A stretch of 64,000 nucleotides of DNA from Cryptomeria japonica (Eukaryota > Streptophyta > Pinopsida > Cupressales > Cupressaceae). The translations under genes were made by a program, and so were the position numbers. Location of the stretch: NCBI RefSeq assembly GCF_030272615.1, contig NC_081406.1:403324939-403388938 (forward strand). The letters run 5' to 3'. Positions 44,099 to 55,135 of this stretch are shown here, piece after piece. The notes below the pieces were generated by a model, which saw only the letters and a program-made list of their open reading frames with translations, did not search any database and was not told the DNA's origin. Each line of letters opens with the position of its first letter. Position 1 is the first letter of the stretch.

Positions 44099-45628
44099 TG
44101 TAGACTAGGAAATTGAGGATTCATCAAAACAATAACAAATTAGGACAATCACAAAACCTAAAACTGCAATGAAAACAATCCTAATCTAATAAATGAAAAC
44201 ATGAAGACAAGATACTCAAAATGAAATCAAAGCAAACCAAATGCAGATATCTCCTTCATGTGGCTCCATTGTTCTTCTTTCACCTTCCAATTTGATGTTG
44301 TTCTCACCTAAAAAGTGCATTTGCAAGTGGAAAGCAAGTTGTTGATGAAATCTGTAGCATAAGGTTACTCGAAAATGTGATTGATTAATTTGATTGAAGA
44401 AACTCATCCAATTTATAGACAAATTGGAGAGAGGACGAGATTAGCATGAAATTGATATTAGAAGCAATTGATTTCAAAAATGGCAAAATTGAGTTGAAGA
44501 AAGAAGGTTATGACACCTTCTATGTCATGAATTATGACATATTGCCAATGCAAAGGTTAGAGGACTAAAAGCTTATGACATCTTGCTATGCCAACGGTAT
44601 GACGCATGAGAAATTCATGCTTCCACCGAAGCACAAAAATAGGGAGAAACTAGAGAGAAATTGATTAGGTGGAAATTGAATTTAGCAAATTAGAAAATGA
44701 GGTGGAAATGATGAATTGGAAATTAGGAAATTAGAAATTGATGAAATTAGAAAATTAGGTGAATTAATTAATAATTTTTCATTCATTAATTAATTCACAA
44801 AAAGAGGGGGAATTAATTAGCCAATTAAATAAATATTTAATTGTGACAATAAGACCTTAGGATAAATAAATAAATTATTTAACCTAGAGGGAAAATGACA
44901 AACAAGATTAAATGAATAAATCATAAAACCCTAGAAGATGAATTGGAAATGCAAGGATGACAATTAGATCTTCACAAAAGATAATTGATGTAGGGTCGAT
45001 TTGATCATGATTCTGACTGACAAAGGACCAGTGTTGATAAATGATTAAAATTGGTTGACAAAAATCAATGACAAATTGACCAAGATTGACAAGGAGATCA
45101 AATTGATGAGTGCCAATTGACATGATTGAAGAGGACAAGGATCGATGACGAATCGATCGTAAAATGACAAAATTGGCAAGGATAAGGATCGATGACGAAT
45201 CGATCGCAAAATGACGAGATTGACAAGGACAAGGATCAATGACGAATCGATCACAAAATAATGAGATTGACAAGGACAAGGATTGATGACGAATCGATCG
45301 CAAAATGATGAGACTGACAAGAGGACAAAACCCTAATTCTATCATCGATTAGGATTGACGATGTCTAAAATGATGATAAATGAGCACACACATTGATGCG
45401 ACAGGATAAGATCGACCAAAATCATGACTGAAGATTATTACCGACAAGACCTAATTTGAAAGCGATAAAAATGAGGAATGCAGAAGAAGGACTCAATGCT
45501 TGCAAATGATAAAGACCAAGTGTGCAACATAGAAGAAATGTTAATGCGACGCAAGAACCCTAAAGTAAGGTAATGTGCAAATGTTAAAGTATGACTCCGC
45601 AAGCATTGACCATTTTTAGATGTCTACA
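44099..45628 (-). repeat. E11 3' LTR
   Basis: 1530 bp, TGTAGACTAGG to GATGTCTACA on the plus strand. A minus-strand TATA-like CTATAAAT lies at 44418-44411. It contains a ~47-base tandem array at 45129-45317 and AT-rich AATTAATTAA words near 44760-44840. Confidence 0.95.
45129..45317. repeat. 47-base tandem repeats in the E11 3' LTR
   Basis: Four units, each with GGATCGATGACGAATCGATC (or a one-base variant) followed by CAAAATGACGAGATTGACAA. The two ATCGAT sites in each unit are palindromic, and CpG is dense compared with the surrounding sequence. The same array is at 61305-61493 in the other LTR. Confidence 0.92.
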
Positions 45629-45645
45629 TTTTGCCCCTCTTTGAG
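45629..45645 (-). other. E11 polypurine tract
   Basis: On the minus strand it reads CTCAAAGAGGGGCAAAA, directly followed by the LTR start TGTAGACATC. It is the primer for plus-strand DNA synthesis. Confidence 0.93.
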
Positions 45646-46457
45646 ACAATGCAATTCTAAGCATTGTTTCAAAGAACAATAGTGAAAATGCCCCAGACAA
45701 TAACAATGACATATGCATGCCCCCTCAAGGAATTGGCCGGAAATATCCAGAAAAGAGGCCAATTTGTCGATAAGAATAATAGAAAATGATAGGTTTGAAC
45801 AGATCAAGAATTGAAGGTTGGATGCACAAATTACAAGCAATAGAAGGCACAAAAGACTGCAATCAACATAAGATGGAGAGCATGCACGTCCATCTAGGCA
45901 CTAACAAAGATCTATAAATGAGACAAGGAGAAGGAAAAGAGCTCATTTGCACTAGCTGAAGTGGAGGAACTTATTGCTCAGGAAAAAGACCCTTGCAGAG
46001 AAATGGTGAACATTCCAATGGTAGATCACCTTGGGGAATGTGTACGCACATATAGATGACCAGACGATGTGGGAGCAGCGGTATGTATCTCAAAAACCCA
46101 TATTGTCAATTTCATGAATTTTGCTTGATTGCGGGACATTGTGGGGCCCATAGGGAAGGGAAAAATGGACATCTGTGCCTGTGTGGGTGCATTCTGAGCC
46201 TATGTAAGGATGTTATACACTTGTGTAGGGTACACAGGCACAACTTGATGCTGCACAGGCGCAGGACAGGGTACACAAGCGCAATTGTACACTGAAAACA
46301 CTAATTTGACCGAAAACAACACGTAGATGATCCCGAAAAGAGGGATAAGGGTAGGATAGGTCAAAATAGATAAGAAAAACCCTAATTGGGGTATGAAACA
46401 AGGAAATGCAACCCTTAGGAGAAAACCCTAAAACTGACAAAGTGTGCCCCAATTGTG
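45646..46457 (+). other. E11 region upstream of the antisense PMD gene, with repeated phrases
   Basis: No convincing gene. 46150-46290 repeats variants of TCTGTGCCTGTGTGGG and CACAGGCGCAGGAC at spacings of ~20-26 bases. The same phrases appear in the E11 leader at 60100-60180. This stretch would hold the promoter of the plus-strand PMD gene if one exists; I see no clear TATA box. Confidence 0.5.
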
Positions 46458-48345
46458 ATGCAGAGTCGACAGTATCCATTGATTACATGGGAGAACAAAC
46501 TCGACTGCTTCATGTTGCGACATAGACTCAAGAGCACGGACAGAGATACATTAGCAGGACTTGGATTATACTATATTACATTCATGCCTAAGATTAGGGC
46601 AAACACAGGACTGCTGACCGCATTGGCAGAGCAATGGCACTCAGAGACTTCCTCTTTCCATTTGTCGACTGGAGAGGCAACTGTGACACTATAGGATGTG
46701 TGGCGTATCCTCCGCATTTCAATTCATGGGGAGATGGTAGTATATGACCCAGTGATAGGGAGAGACGGGGTTGTGTAGATTATTTGAGTGTGACGCAGAT
46801 GATCTTGATATCATAGAGAGGGAGATTGGCTTGGAGACCATGGCAACAGAGTATGATCAGTGTTATGTAGTGATAGTAGTGGTTATAGCATGCCTATTAG
46901 CAGGTGATAGACAAGGACATGGATTCCCTATTGGATGGGGAAGAGTGCTAGAGCGGATGGTGACAGAGGGGACTGTATATGCATGGGGACCATGTGTGCT
47001 TGCTATGCTATATTTTCAGCTGCATCAGATAGCATATCAGAGGGTGCAGACTTTGAGCTATGGGGTCACACTATTACAGGTATGGGCATTTGAGCACATA
47101 GCCATATGTCAACCGATTGTAGAGAGATAGGTAGTACCACATCGACCATATGTGTACTGCTATGGGGGTACATTGAGACAAGGTCCATTTAGATACATAC
47201 TATATTGGCGACATGAGCTAGACAAATTGAGAGAGTTCACATGGAGGCCATATCAGGATTGCCTTGGATGGTCAGATGATAGTGATGAGCTACCGTATTG
47301 CCGATAGGAGAGATACCTGATTGGGCGACCAATGAATCACTAGAGAGTGATTGAGATGTATCTACTGGAGAGAGTCAGATGATAGTTTGGAGAGAGGCAG
47401 GATATACCGAGAGGGACTACACACTTTGCCCGATCTCATAGAGAGGCGAGTCAGTGGGGGAGGATGATTCAGCCACACATAGCATATGCCAACTTCACAT
47501 AGCTACAACAGAGATAGTGGGATTGGAGATAAGATGTGGTGGATGTCGAGATGAAAGAGGAGTATGAGCGATGGTTTGCACGATGATGGCCAGTGCCATT
47601 GATAGATCTTGATATTCTGGTACCTAGGAGACAAGAGGACTTCCCACTTGCTAGAGAGGAGGAGGGAGATGATGAGGACAAAGATGAGGATGAGGCAGAT
47701 CATGAGGATGAGGGGGATGATGAGGACAAGGGAGATGATGAGGATGGAGGGGATGATGAGGACAGAGGGGATGATGAGGATGAAGTTAAGGACGAGGAGG
47801 ATGAGCCAGATCCAGCTGATCAAGAGTCATTATAGGATATACCCATAGAGCTGGAGACAGCTAGCATAGAGGAGATGGAGATATGTAGGGCCACCATAGC
47901 GAGTCAGAATGATCTCATTGTGACATTAGAGAGACAGAATTCTATCTTAAGGACAGAGCAGGATCAGTTCAGAGTAGAGATAGCCAGACTAACAGTGGCT
48001 CGAGATACAACAATAGCCCAGGCACAACAAGCAGAGCAGAGAGTGACCGAGTATATTGGGTCGATTAGGGATGCCAATGCACGTGAGATGGCATAGATGT
48101 TGGTAGAGACCGGAGATGAGATACGCCATTGGAGGACACTATATGAGAGTGCAGTTCCACCAGAGCAGAGAGCAGCATCATATCGGTCACGGTCAAGGAC
48201 ATAGAGTAGGCCATGTTCTCAGAGGTCAGTGAGCAACATGGGGGTGAGTGGACCTAGGAGACCACCATAGCCAGGACCCGAGGTAGGAGGGACATCATCC
48301 TTGAGACATGGCAGGGATGAGGAGGATAGAGGGAGCACCCAGTGA
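46458..48345 (+). pseudogene. Antisense plant mobile domain (PMD, aminotransferase-like) gene carried by E11
   Basis: Plus strand, opposite to gag-pol. From the ATG at 46458, ITWENKLDCFMLRHRL leads into TGLLTALAEQWHSETSSFHL and GEATVTL, then DVWRILRISIHGE: the start of a PMD (PF10536-like) domain. After a frame change near 46770, GTVYAWGPCVLAMLYFQL (46972) and LLQVWAFEHIAICQP (47071) match the PMD core. The domain spans ~350 codons. Next come an acidic D/E tract (47666-47813, repeated GDDED words), a coiled coil (47875-48096) and an R/S-rich tail. Interruptions are mostly TAG, plus one TGA at a probable Arg. PMD proteins are known as nuclear silencing or developmental factors (MAIN, MAIL1) and as cargo of plant gypsy elements. 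Function of this copy is unknown. Confidence 0.85.
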
Positions 48346-50257
48346 CAGAGGCACGTGCTCCTTGTGACATTATGTATTCAGCCTGCGGGCCATACTTAGG
48401 ACAGACAGTCCAATTTTGTACTCCAATATTGTTTTGATATATGATATGATATGCAGCTAAATGATGGGATGCAATGTGTTATGGCGTATATTTATATTCC
48501 ATGTATGGATGTCTTATGCACTATTTATGTACCAATGATGTTTATGTTTTTGGATGCATTTATAAGATGAAATATATAAAATCCTTGATATGGACTTGAT
48601 ATAATGAAAATGTACTAATCAATGAATGCAGGATGCAGTGTATGTTTTTTTTTTTGAGATTAGAGAGCTAGACCGAACTGATTGCCCAAACTGATGGAAG
48701 AAATGTTAGTAGGAAGAAAGTAGACAGAGGATAGTTAGAGATGAATAACAACTTGCTTTCACAAATGCATAGAAGTAGGTGAGAACCTTTATTTAATGTA
48801 GCAAAGCGGATGCAAAGCATCATGGCATTGAAGGCCAGAGTTGAAACGCAACCCCTTTTGCAAAAGATAGACACATCGCACACAAGGAATGAGTGAGGCA
48901 TCCTAGGGTGCATACATCAAGGGTCGAGGTATGTGCGGCGTTCACAAAGTGAACGTACTTATCATAGACACCCAATGATATAGTTGCCCTAGTTTGTGAC
49001 AAACATTCCACAAACAGCAAACACAACAAAAAAAGAAAGGGACCATGAACCATCCCGGTCACTCTAAATCACTCAGTGAAATCCTCGAGCAACATAGGAA
49101 CATGATCGAAGCCAAAGATAAATCAGTAAAAAGATAAGATGCACAAATTCAACCAAGCCAAACAAATAGTCTGATTGTCATTGTCAAAAGTGAAAAACAA
49201 GAATGATCATGCTGTCTGGTTTTAGGGAATGTGGTACCCCATCTAAGATAGGATATAGTCTGGTTTCGAGTATACCACACCTTGTATAAGACCCATGATA
49301 ATATTGATAGGGACCAATGGTAATGTTGATGCTATTTTGATTGATGTGACAACTGTGCTCAGGTTGAATGCTTGCTTGGGCGAATAGTTCATCTGCTATT
49401 GTGTGATTTCATTAAAGCACAATGTTGGATTGATTGCCACTGGATGTATGCTCAGTGATCTGTCTATGCACAAAGGGGATATTTATTGACAAAATGCAAA
49501 ATGCTTGTTTTTGGATTTTGAATGTTTTGAAAAAAAATTTTGTTTTGTTCGAGTTTTTACAATTTTTTTGTTCATTTTTTCAGGACTCTATTTGATTTTT
49601 TAGGGATTTTTTCAGGACATTATTTAATTTTTTTGGATTTTTTCAGGACATTATTTGATTTTTTGGGATTTTTTCAGGACATTATTTGATTTTTTTGGTT
49701 TTTTTCAGGACATTATTTGATTTTTTTGGTTTTTTTCAGGACATTATTTGATTTTTTTGGTTTTTTAAGCTCCAGTCCGCACACAGGAGTAACTCCAGTA
49801 ATTGATCATGACAAAGGTGAGCACCCAATGAAAATTGGACAGACATACACAGCGACCAGGACCAAAACATATGTACAAGGATTGGAAACCTGAGTATGCA
49901 AGACAATGATGTTGACCAATCACAGGCCCGGAATAGAACATTGGGTCAATGTAAGGATAACTGTGATAAACCTGCGGGGGGAAAATATAGCCAGGAGTCA
50001 GGATAGATAACGGAGCAATAGTCTTTTACACATGGTGCCTGTTTGCCAGGTTTTCACCATGGTACTTGCCCAAAGTGCCTGTTTGCTAGGTTTTCACTAG
50101 AGGACGAATTATTTTTCTTTACTATTTTTCAAAAAATTTCACCCCTTTTTTTTTTTTGTTTCTTTTTTTCTTTTTGATTTTTTTTTTTGTAATTTTTGAG
50201 CTTTTTGATTTTTTTGTATTTTTTCAGGATCATATTCGAAGAACTGTTGACAAAAAA
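48346..50257. other. E11 spacer between the PMD gene and integrase
   Basis: A ~1.9 kb stretch without a gene. It contains a T-run at about 48640-48654, a T-rich tandem array at 49571-49766 and a second T-rich region at 50105-50222. Convergent transcripts of the PMD gene (plus) and gag-pol (minus) would meet here. Confidence 0.6.
49571..49766. repeat. ~32-base T-rich tandem repeats
   Basis: About six units of TTTTTCAGGACATTATTTGA followed by TTTTTTGGTT, the first ones diverged (CAGGACTCTATTTGATTTTT). A single related word, TTTTTCAGGATCATATTCG, recurs at 50221-50239. TTTTTTCAGG resembles a plant 3' splice site (T-rich then CAG/G) on the plus strand. Confidence 0.9.
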
Positions 50258-51493
50258 CTATGTCCGATACTTGTGAAGGTGCATGCTATTTACAGGATCT
50301 GACAAAGGTTCCTCGTCTGGGGTTACAAGCTAATATGCCCCCGAACCATAGGCTGCAGTAACTATGAAAGATCCAACCCAATTAGGCTCAAATTTTCCTT
50401 TGATGATGTCATTAGATTGTGTATTCTTGGGGTTTGCCTTTAAAACCAGATCTCCCACTTCGAAGTGTCGCCCTTTGACCTTCTTATTATAAGAGTGACG
50501 AAGATAGTTTTGATATGCTTGAAAATGTGTCAAGGCTGTCTGACGTTTCTCATCTAACATCTCAAGTTGATGCAACCGAGAGACTCTGTGCATCTCATCA
50601 TCAATCAAATGTTGCAAGGAAACATGCAAAGAGGGAATTTCCACTTCCAAGGGTAAAATGGCTTCCGCACCATACACCAAAGAATAAGGTGTTGTGCCAG
50701 TAGGTGTGCAGATGGAAGTGTGATAAGCCCATAGTGTTGGATTCAACTGTACATGCCAATCTCGACCAACATCATTGACCACATTTTTTAGGATCTTAAT
50801 AAAGGTTTTATTTGATGCTTCAGCTTGACCATTACCCTGTGGATAGTAAGGACTGGAGAAACGGTGTTGGATGTGAAACTTTTCACAGAGTTCCTTGACA
50901 TCTTTGTTCTTGAATGGACGACCATTATCTATGACAATTGCAAGGGGAACCCCATATCTATAGATGATATAATTCAATAAGAATTTTGAAATTTGCACAC
51001 CAGTGATATAGGTCATAGGGATAGCCTCGATCCATTTTGTAAAGTACTCTATGGCTGTAATGATGAACTTGTGTCCATTTGCAGATATCGGGTGAATCTT
51101 GCCAATAAGATCTAATCCCCATTGAGAAAAGGGCCACGGAGATATGACAGAATGAAGTTCTTGGGCTGGCACATGAATGTAATTTCTGTGTATTTGACAT
51201 TTGTAGCATTTCTTGACAAAATCATGAGCATCCTTTTCCATGGTGGGCCAATAATACCCAGCACAAACCAACTTTTTAGCTAGACTCACACCATTGAAAT
51301 GGCCCCCACAGATACCATCATGAACCTCGTGTAAAGCCATTTGTGCTTCATCAGAATCCAAACACCTGAGGAGGGTGTGGTCAAAGGAATGACGGTAAAG
51401 AGTGTCGACGATGATGACATATTTGATAGTTTGCCGTATGAAGGCTCTGCGTTGGTTAGAGGAAAGGTTAGGTGGGAAAGTTTGGGATTTCAA
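50258..51493 (-). pseudogene. E11 integrase
   Basis: 387 codons are open from 51493 to 50330, and after one TAG the frame reaches its natural end (TAG 50260-50258) with HLHKYRT. HHCC zinc region: VHDGICGGHFNG ... CYKCQ (about 51400-51270). Core D,D-35-E: WGLDLIGKI (Asp, about 51115), AIVIDNGRPF (Asp, about 50945), YYPQGNGQAEASNKTF (Glu, about 50835). All three acidic residues are present. The C-terminal GDLVLKANPKNTQSND and EPNWVGSFIV blocks are normal for Tat integrases; there is no chromodomain. It is the best-preserved enzyme in the window. It inserts element cDNA in the nucleus. Confidence 0.93.
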
Positions 51494-51511
51494 ATACTAA
51501 TAGACATCATT

Positions 51512-52022
51512 TTACCATGGGGAATTAGGACCAACAAGAACACACATCACATCTGTTGTCAAAATTTCAAAAGAAGGGACAAGCAACTGTTCGACCAAAA
51601 ATTCACATCTGTCCATATTGTGTGGCATATTTAACATGGAAGCAATAGTTTCCATAGCATCTGCTGACTTGTTTTGTATTCTTGGAACTTGACTAAAATG
51701 GATATCAGTAAATTTTGTCCTGAAGAAATCCACCATATGCTTGTAGGGAAGAAGCTTTTCATCCTTTGTTTCATAGTCATCATTCACTTGACGGATGACT
51801 AACTGGGAATCTCCATAGACTTGCAAATGTGTAATGTTCTAGTGGATTGCTACTCGGAGTCCTATGACCAAAGCTTCGTATTCTGCAATATTATTGGTGC
51901 AATGGAAAGTTATTCTGTAGGATTTGGGAATAGCATCACCTTGAGGGGTGACAAACAATATACCTGCTCCGGACCTAAATTTGGTATGGGATCCATTAAA
52001 ATATAACTTCCATTCATTAGAA
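51512..52022 (-). pseudogene. E11 second (archaeal-type) RNase H domain
   Basis: WKLYFNGSHTKFRSGAGILF (about 52007-51950) is the first block; the catalytic Asp of YFDGS has become Asn by G-to-A. TNNIAEYEALVIGLRVAI (51900-51842) carries the Glu, VYGDSQLVIRQV (51821-51786) the next Asp, and SADAMETIA (51672) the last Asp. A TAG at 51838 interrupts the domain. This additional domain, between the retroviral-type RNase H and integrase, defines Tat elements in published phylogenies (aRNH). The 55 codons after it lead to integrase. Confidence 0.88.
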
Positions 52023-53693
52023 GATGTGAGAGCAAAGACTGATTCATCTAGAAAATCCGTCAACATTGGATGATCATCATGAATAGGTTCCTCTGCAAGT
52101 TGATCCGCTATGATTTGTCCTTTTATTGCCTTTCTCTCAATGTACTCAATATCAAACTCACTTAAGATCATAACCCACTTTGCTAGGCAACCTGTCAAAG
52201 CTGCCCTGCTAAGCAAGTATTTCAAGGGATCAATTTTTGCAACTAGCAATGTCTGATGATTTAACATATAGTGTCGAAGCTTCTGTGTTGCAAATACCAC
52301 TGCTAAACATGCTCGTTCAATAGTTGAATAATTCAACTCATAGCCCACTAGTGTCTGACTGATATAATAAATAGCTCATTCTTTGCCTTTCTCATCCCGT
52401 TGGGCTAAAAGAACTCCCAGTGTCGTTTCAGTTGCAGAGATATACAATATGAATGGCTTCCCTTCTATAGGAGGCATTAGAATAGGTGGTGACATCAGAT
52501 AATCCTTGAGAGTTTGAAATGATGATTGACATTGCTCAGTCCATTTAAAAGTGACACCGTTATGCAATAAATGCTAGAAGGGATGACATTTGTCTGCCAA
52601 TTGAGCTATAAACCGGAGGATTGACTGTAACTTTCTTTGCAAACTTCTTAATTGACGGAGATTGGAAGGATGAGGCATATCCATTATTGCTTTAACCTTT
52701 TTGAGGATCTACTTCGATGCCTCTGTGAGAAATAATGTACCCTAATAATTTGCCGGCTGTGACACCAAAGACACATTTCTTTGGGTTGAGTCTGAGCTTG
52801 TAGGTTTCCATTTGATCAAAGATTGGGCCTAGGATGGCTAGATGACTATCTCTTGTGACGGATTTGCATAATAGGTCATCAACATAGTCTTCCATCAAAG
52901 TATGCATAAAATCATGGAAAATTATTGTCATAGCTCTTTGATATGTTGCGCTAGCATTTTTAAGACCAAAGGGCATCACATTCTAGCAGTAGGTACCCCA
53001 AGCACATGTGAATGCAGTCTTATGTTGATCTTCAGGAGCAATGCAAATTTGATTATATCCAGAAAAACCATCCATCAATGATAGCATCTCATATCCGGCA
53101 GTCATGTCAACTATGATGTCGATATTCGGCAGTTGAAAATCATCTTTAGGGCATGTTTTATTAAGATCCCTAAAATCCATACAGATTTTGATGCCCCCAG
53201 TTACTTTGCTAACTGGTACCAAATTTGAAATCCAGTCTGCATAATCAATGGGTTTGATAAAGCCCACATCTAATAATTTTTTTAGTTCTACCTTGACCAA
53301 GAGAGCCACGTGGGGATGCATCTTTCTGAGTTTTTGTTTGATGGGCTTGGCATCTGATTTTAATGGCAAGTGATGAAGGACTAATTCTGGATCAAGGCCG
53401 GGCATATCTGCATAGGACCATACAAAACTGATCTTCTTCTCAAGAAAGAAATTGACAAAATCTATCTTTTCTTGTTTTGATAGAGAAGCAGCGAAATGAA
53501 TGACCTTAGGGTTGTCAGGTGTACCCAAATTTATCTCTTCGGTCATTTCCACAAGCAATGTTGATTTATCCTGACTTGATAGGGGTATGTCCAATCTTCC
53601 ACCTTTGGGTGCCCCAGAGAGGTTTTCACCCGTAGGTATGTCTTGTATTTTTACTTTTTCATGGTCAGAGAGTGCCTTACGGTTTTCACTCAA
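52023..53693 (-). pseudogene. E11 reverse transcriptase and first RNase H
   Basis: RT: MHPHVALLVKVELKKLLDVG (53325), WISNLVPVSKVTGGIKICMD (53238), LMDGFSGYNQICIAPEDQHK (53082), MMPFGLKNASATYQRAM (52979) and the active site EDYVDDLLCKS (about 52892). A TAG at 52985 sits between WGTYC and NVMPFG, and a frame change lies near 52690. RNase H: GVTFKWTEQCQSSFQTL (52560), FILYISATETTLGVLLAQRD (52456; the catalytic Asp is replaced by Ser), ELNYSTIERACLAVVFATQK (52342; Glu present). The linker VILSEFDIEYIERK leads to the second RNase H. RT catalytic residues are intact; the copy is dead through stops. Confidence 0.92.
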
Positions 53694-54544
53694 AGACCCA
53701 TTCTTTTGATTTTTTACTTTTTCATTTTCTTTTTCATTTTTATGACTAGAAGATGGAGTTGACTCCCCAAAATATGTTTTGGAATCTAGATCAATAGTAA
53801 ATCCTGCCTTATGATCACCTTGTGGTATGCCTTCTCACAGTCCAAGAAATTCAACAATTGCTTTGTAATTTTGAAAACAATCTAATGTGAGTGGTTCTTG
53901 TTGGTCATGTTGGATAAGCTGAGGATAGACAAGGGCATGTCATCATCGATTTTAAGGAGAGAGAGGGCTGAGATGGTAAAGATGTAAACGTCTGTGTTGT
54001 CACTGTCTGAACTGCTCGTATTTGATTTGGAGCTTGGGTCCCAGAATGACTCTATCCAAGAATTAGGACATGTTCTAGGTGGGCAAGTTATTTCATGTTT
54101 ATCTTCCATGGGTAAATCATCAGGTTCAAGGAAAACATTTTCAAGGGCATAGGAGCTAGAAGAAAAAGAACTCCACTCCCATTCATTGGAATCAGTTTCA
54201 GGTTGGGTGTCCTCAGGTGTTGTTTCATCATCAGAGTCACACCCCTTTCTACACATGGTCACTTTGGTAGAGGAGGGTCCAATTCACAATGGTACAAAAC
54301 CTAACCCTAAAGTTGGAGGTCACATCTTGGGTATAATAGGTTCTAGTCTTCCTTTCTTGTTAGGGCCCAAGCCACTACAACCATCATATCCCTTTTTCTG
54401 CAGCATAGTAAACCCTTTGCCATACCACTCCACTGGCAACCTGACAGGTGGTGTCTCAGTTGGATCCTTATAAAGCCAATCTATGACATCATCATCCAAA
54501 GTTTCCTTGTCAAGTTCACCCCATCTTGTAAATGTAGTGGGTGG
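53694..54544 (-). pseudogene. E11 acidic spacer between protease and RT
   Basis: Minus-strand coding-like sequence at 54262-53882 is rich in D, E and S (ETTPEDTQPETDSNEWEW, SSKSNTSSSDSDNTDVY). It has the same frame as the protease but no known domain. Ogre-type elements may have an intron between protease and RT; I see no decisive splice signals here. It could equally be a linker of the polyprotein. Confidence 0.5.
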
Positions 54545-55135
54545 CTAATATTGAATGACTATCTTAGGTTCCTTTTGCAACAAATGTGGTTTGCCATGTG
54601 ATTTTGGAGATATTGGTAAATTCCCAATGAGGAATGTTTGAGCCATTGAATACTCTCCGCATCCTTGGTCCTGTATCTTCAGTTTTCCTTTGACAACATC
54701 TAACAACTCATTAGGATCCACATAATTATGTGAGTGGGCCTCTCTATTAACTGGGACTTGTTGCTGCGGGGAATCCTTTAAATTAGCACAAAATTGAAAT
54801 GGATTATGATCTCCTGGAATTGTTATCTCAGTCCCATTGTAAGGATATTTTAAACACTGATGATAAGTAGATGGAACTACTTTCATTGCATTGATCCACG
54901 GATGACCAAGAATCATATTGTAAGGGAGATCGAGGTCTAGGACCTGCAGGAAAGTGTTTTCTGTCACTGGACTGACTCTAATAGGCAATGAAATTACCCC
55001 TTTAGATGGATGCTCAGCATCATCATATGCTTTGATTGTTATTCTTCTGGAAGAATCAATGTCATTTTCTATATAACCAAGACCAATGACCACTCTCAAG
55101 GTACAGATGTTAAGACTTGCTCCGCCATCTATCAA
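54545..55135 (-). pseudogene. E11 aspartic protease
   Basis: VLIDGGASLNICTLRVV (55140-55090) is the active-site loop, with D-G-G where D-S/T-G is usual; the DGG form is common in Tat elements. KGVISLPIRVSPVTE (55015) and YNMILGHPWINAMKVVPS (54928) are the flap and the ILGxxW block. The frame stays open to 54545 (197 codons, ending in a glutamine/proline-containing tail) and is contiguous with the gag C-terminus above. It cleaves the Gag-Pol precursor. Confidence 0.9.

Noticed and set aside
45129-45317. CRISPR-like or centromeric satellite array
   Set aside because: Only four contiguous units, duplicated exactly because they lie in both LTRs.
44908-45345. Long minus-strand ORFs in the E11 LTRs (also 61220-61567) encoding repeated LVNLVILRSI-like words
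   Set aside because: They are translations of the 47-base tandem repeats in the LTR. The unit is not a multiple of three, and stops are rare only because the repeat lacks them.
47469-47823. Minus-strand ORFs rich in Ile/Leu/Ser opposite 47.5-47.8 kb
   Set aside because: They are shadows of the acidic GDDED tract of the PMD gene.
49571-49766. CRISPR-like array
   Set aside because: The units are contiguous and T-rich, without unique spacers, and the context is a plant retrotransposon.
53694-54544. Ogre-type intron between protease and RT in E11
   Set aside because: Position fits, but I could not find a convincing donor and acceptor pair, so only a spacer is annotated.
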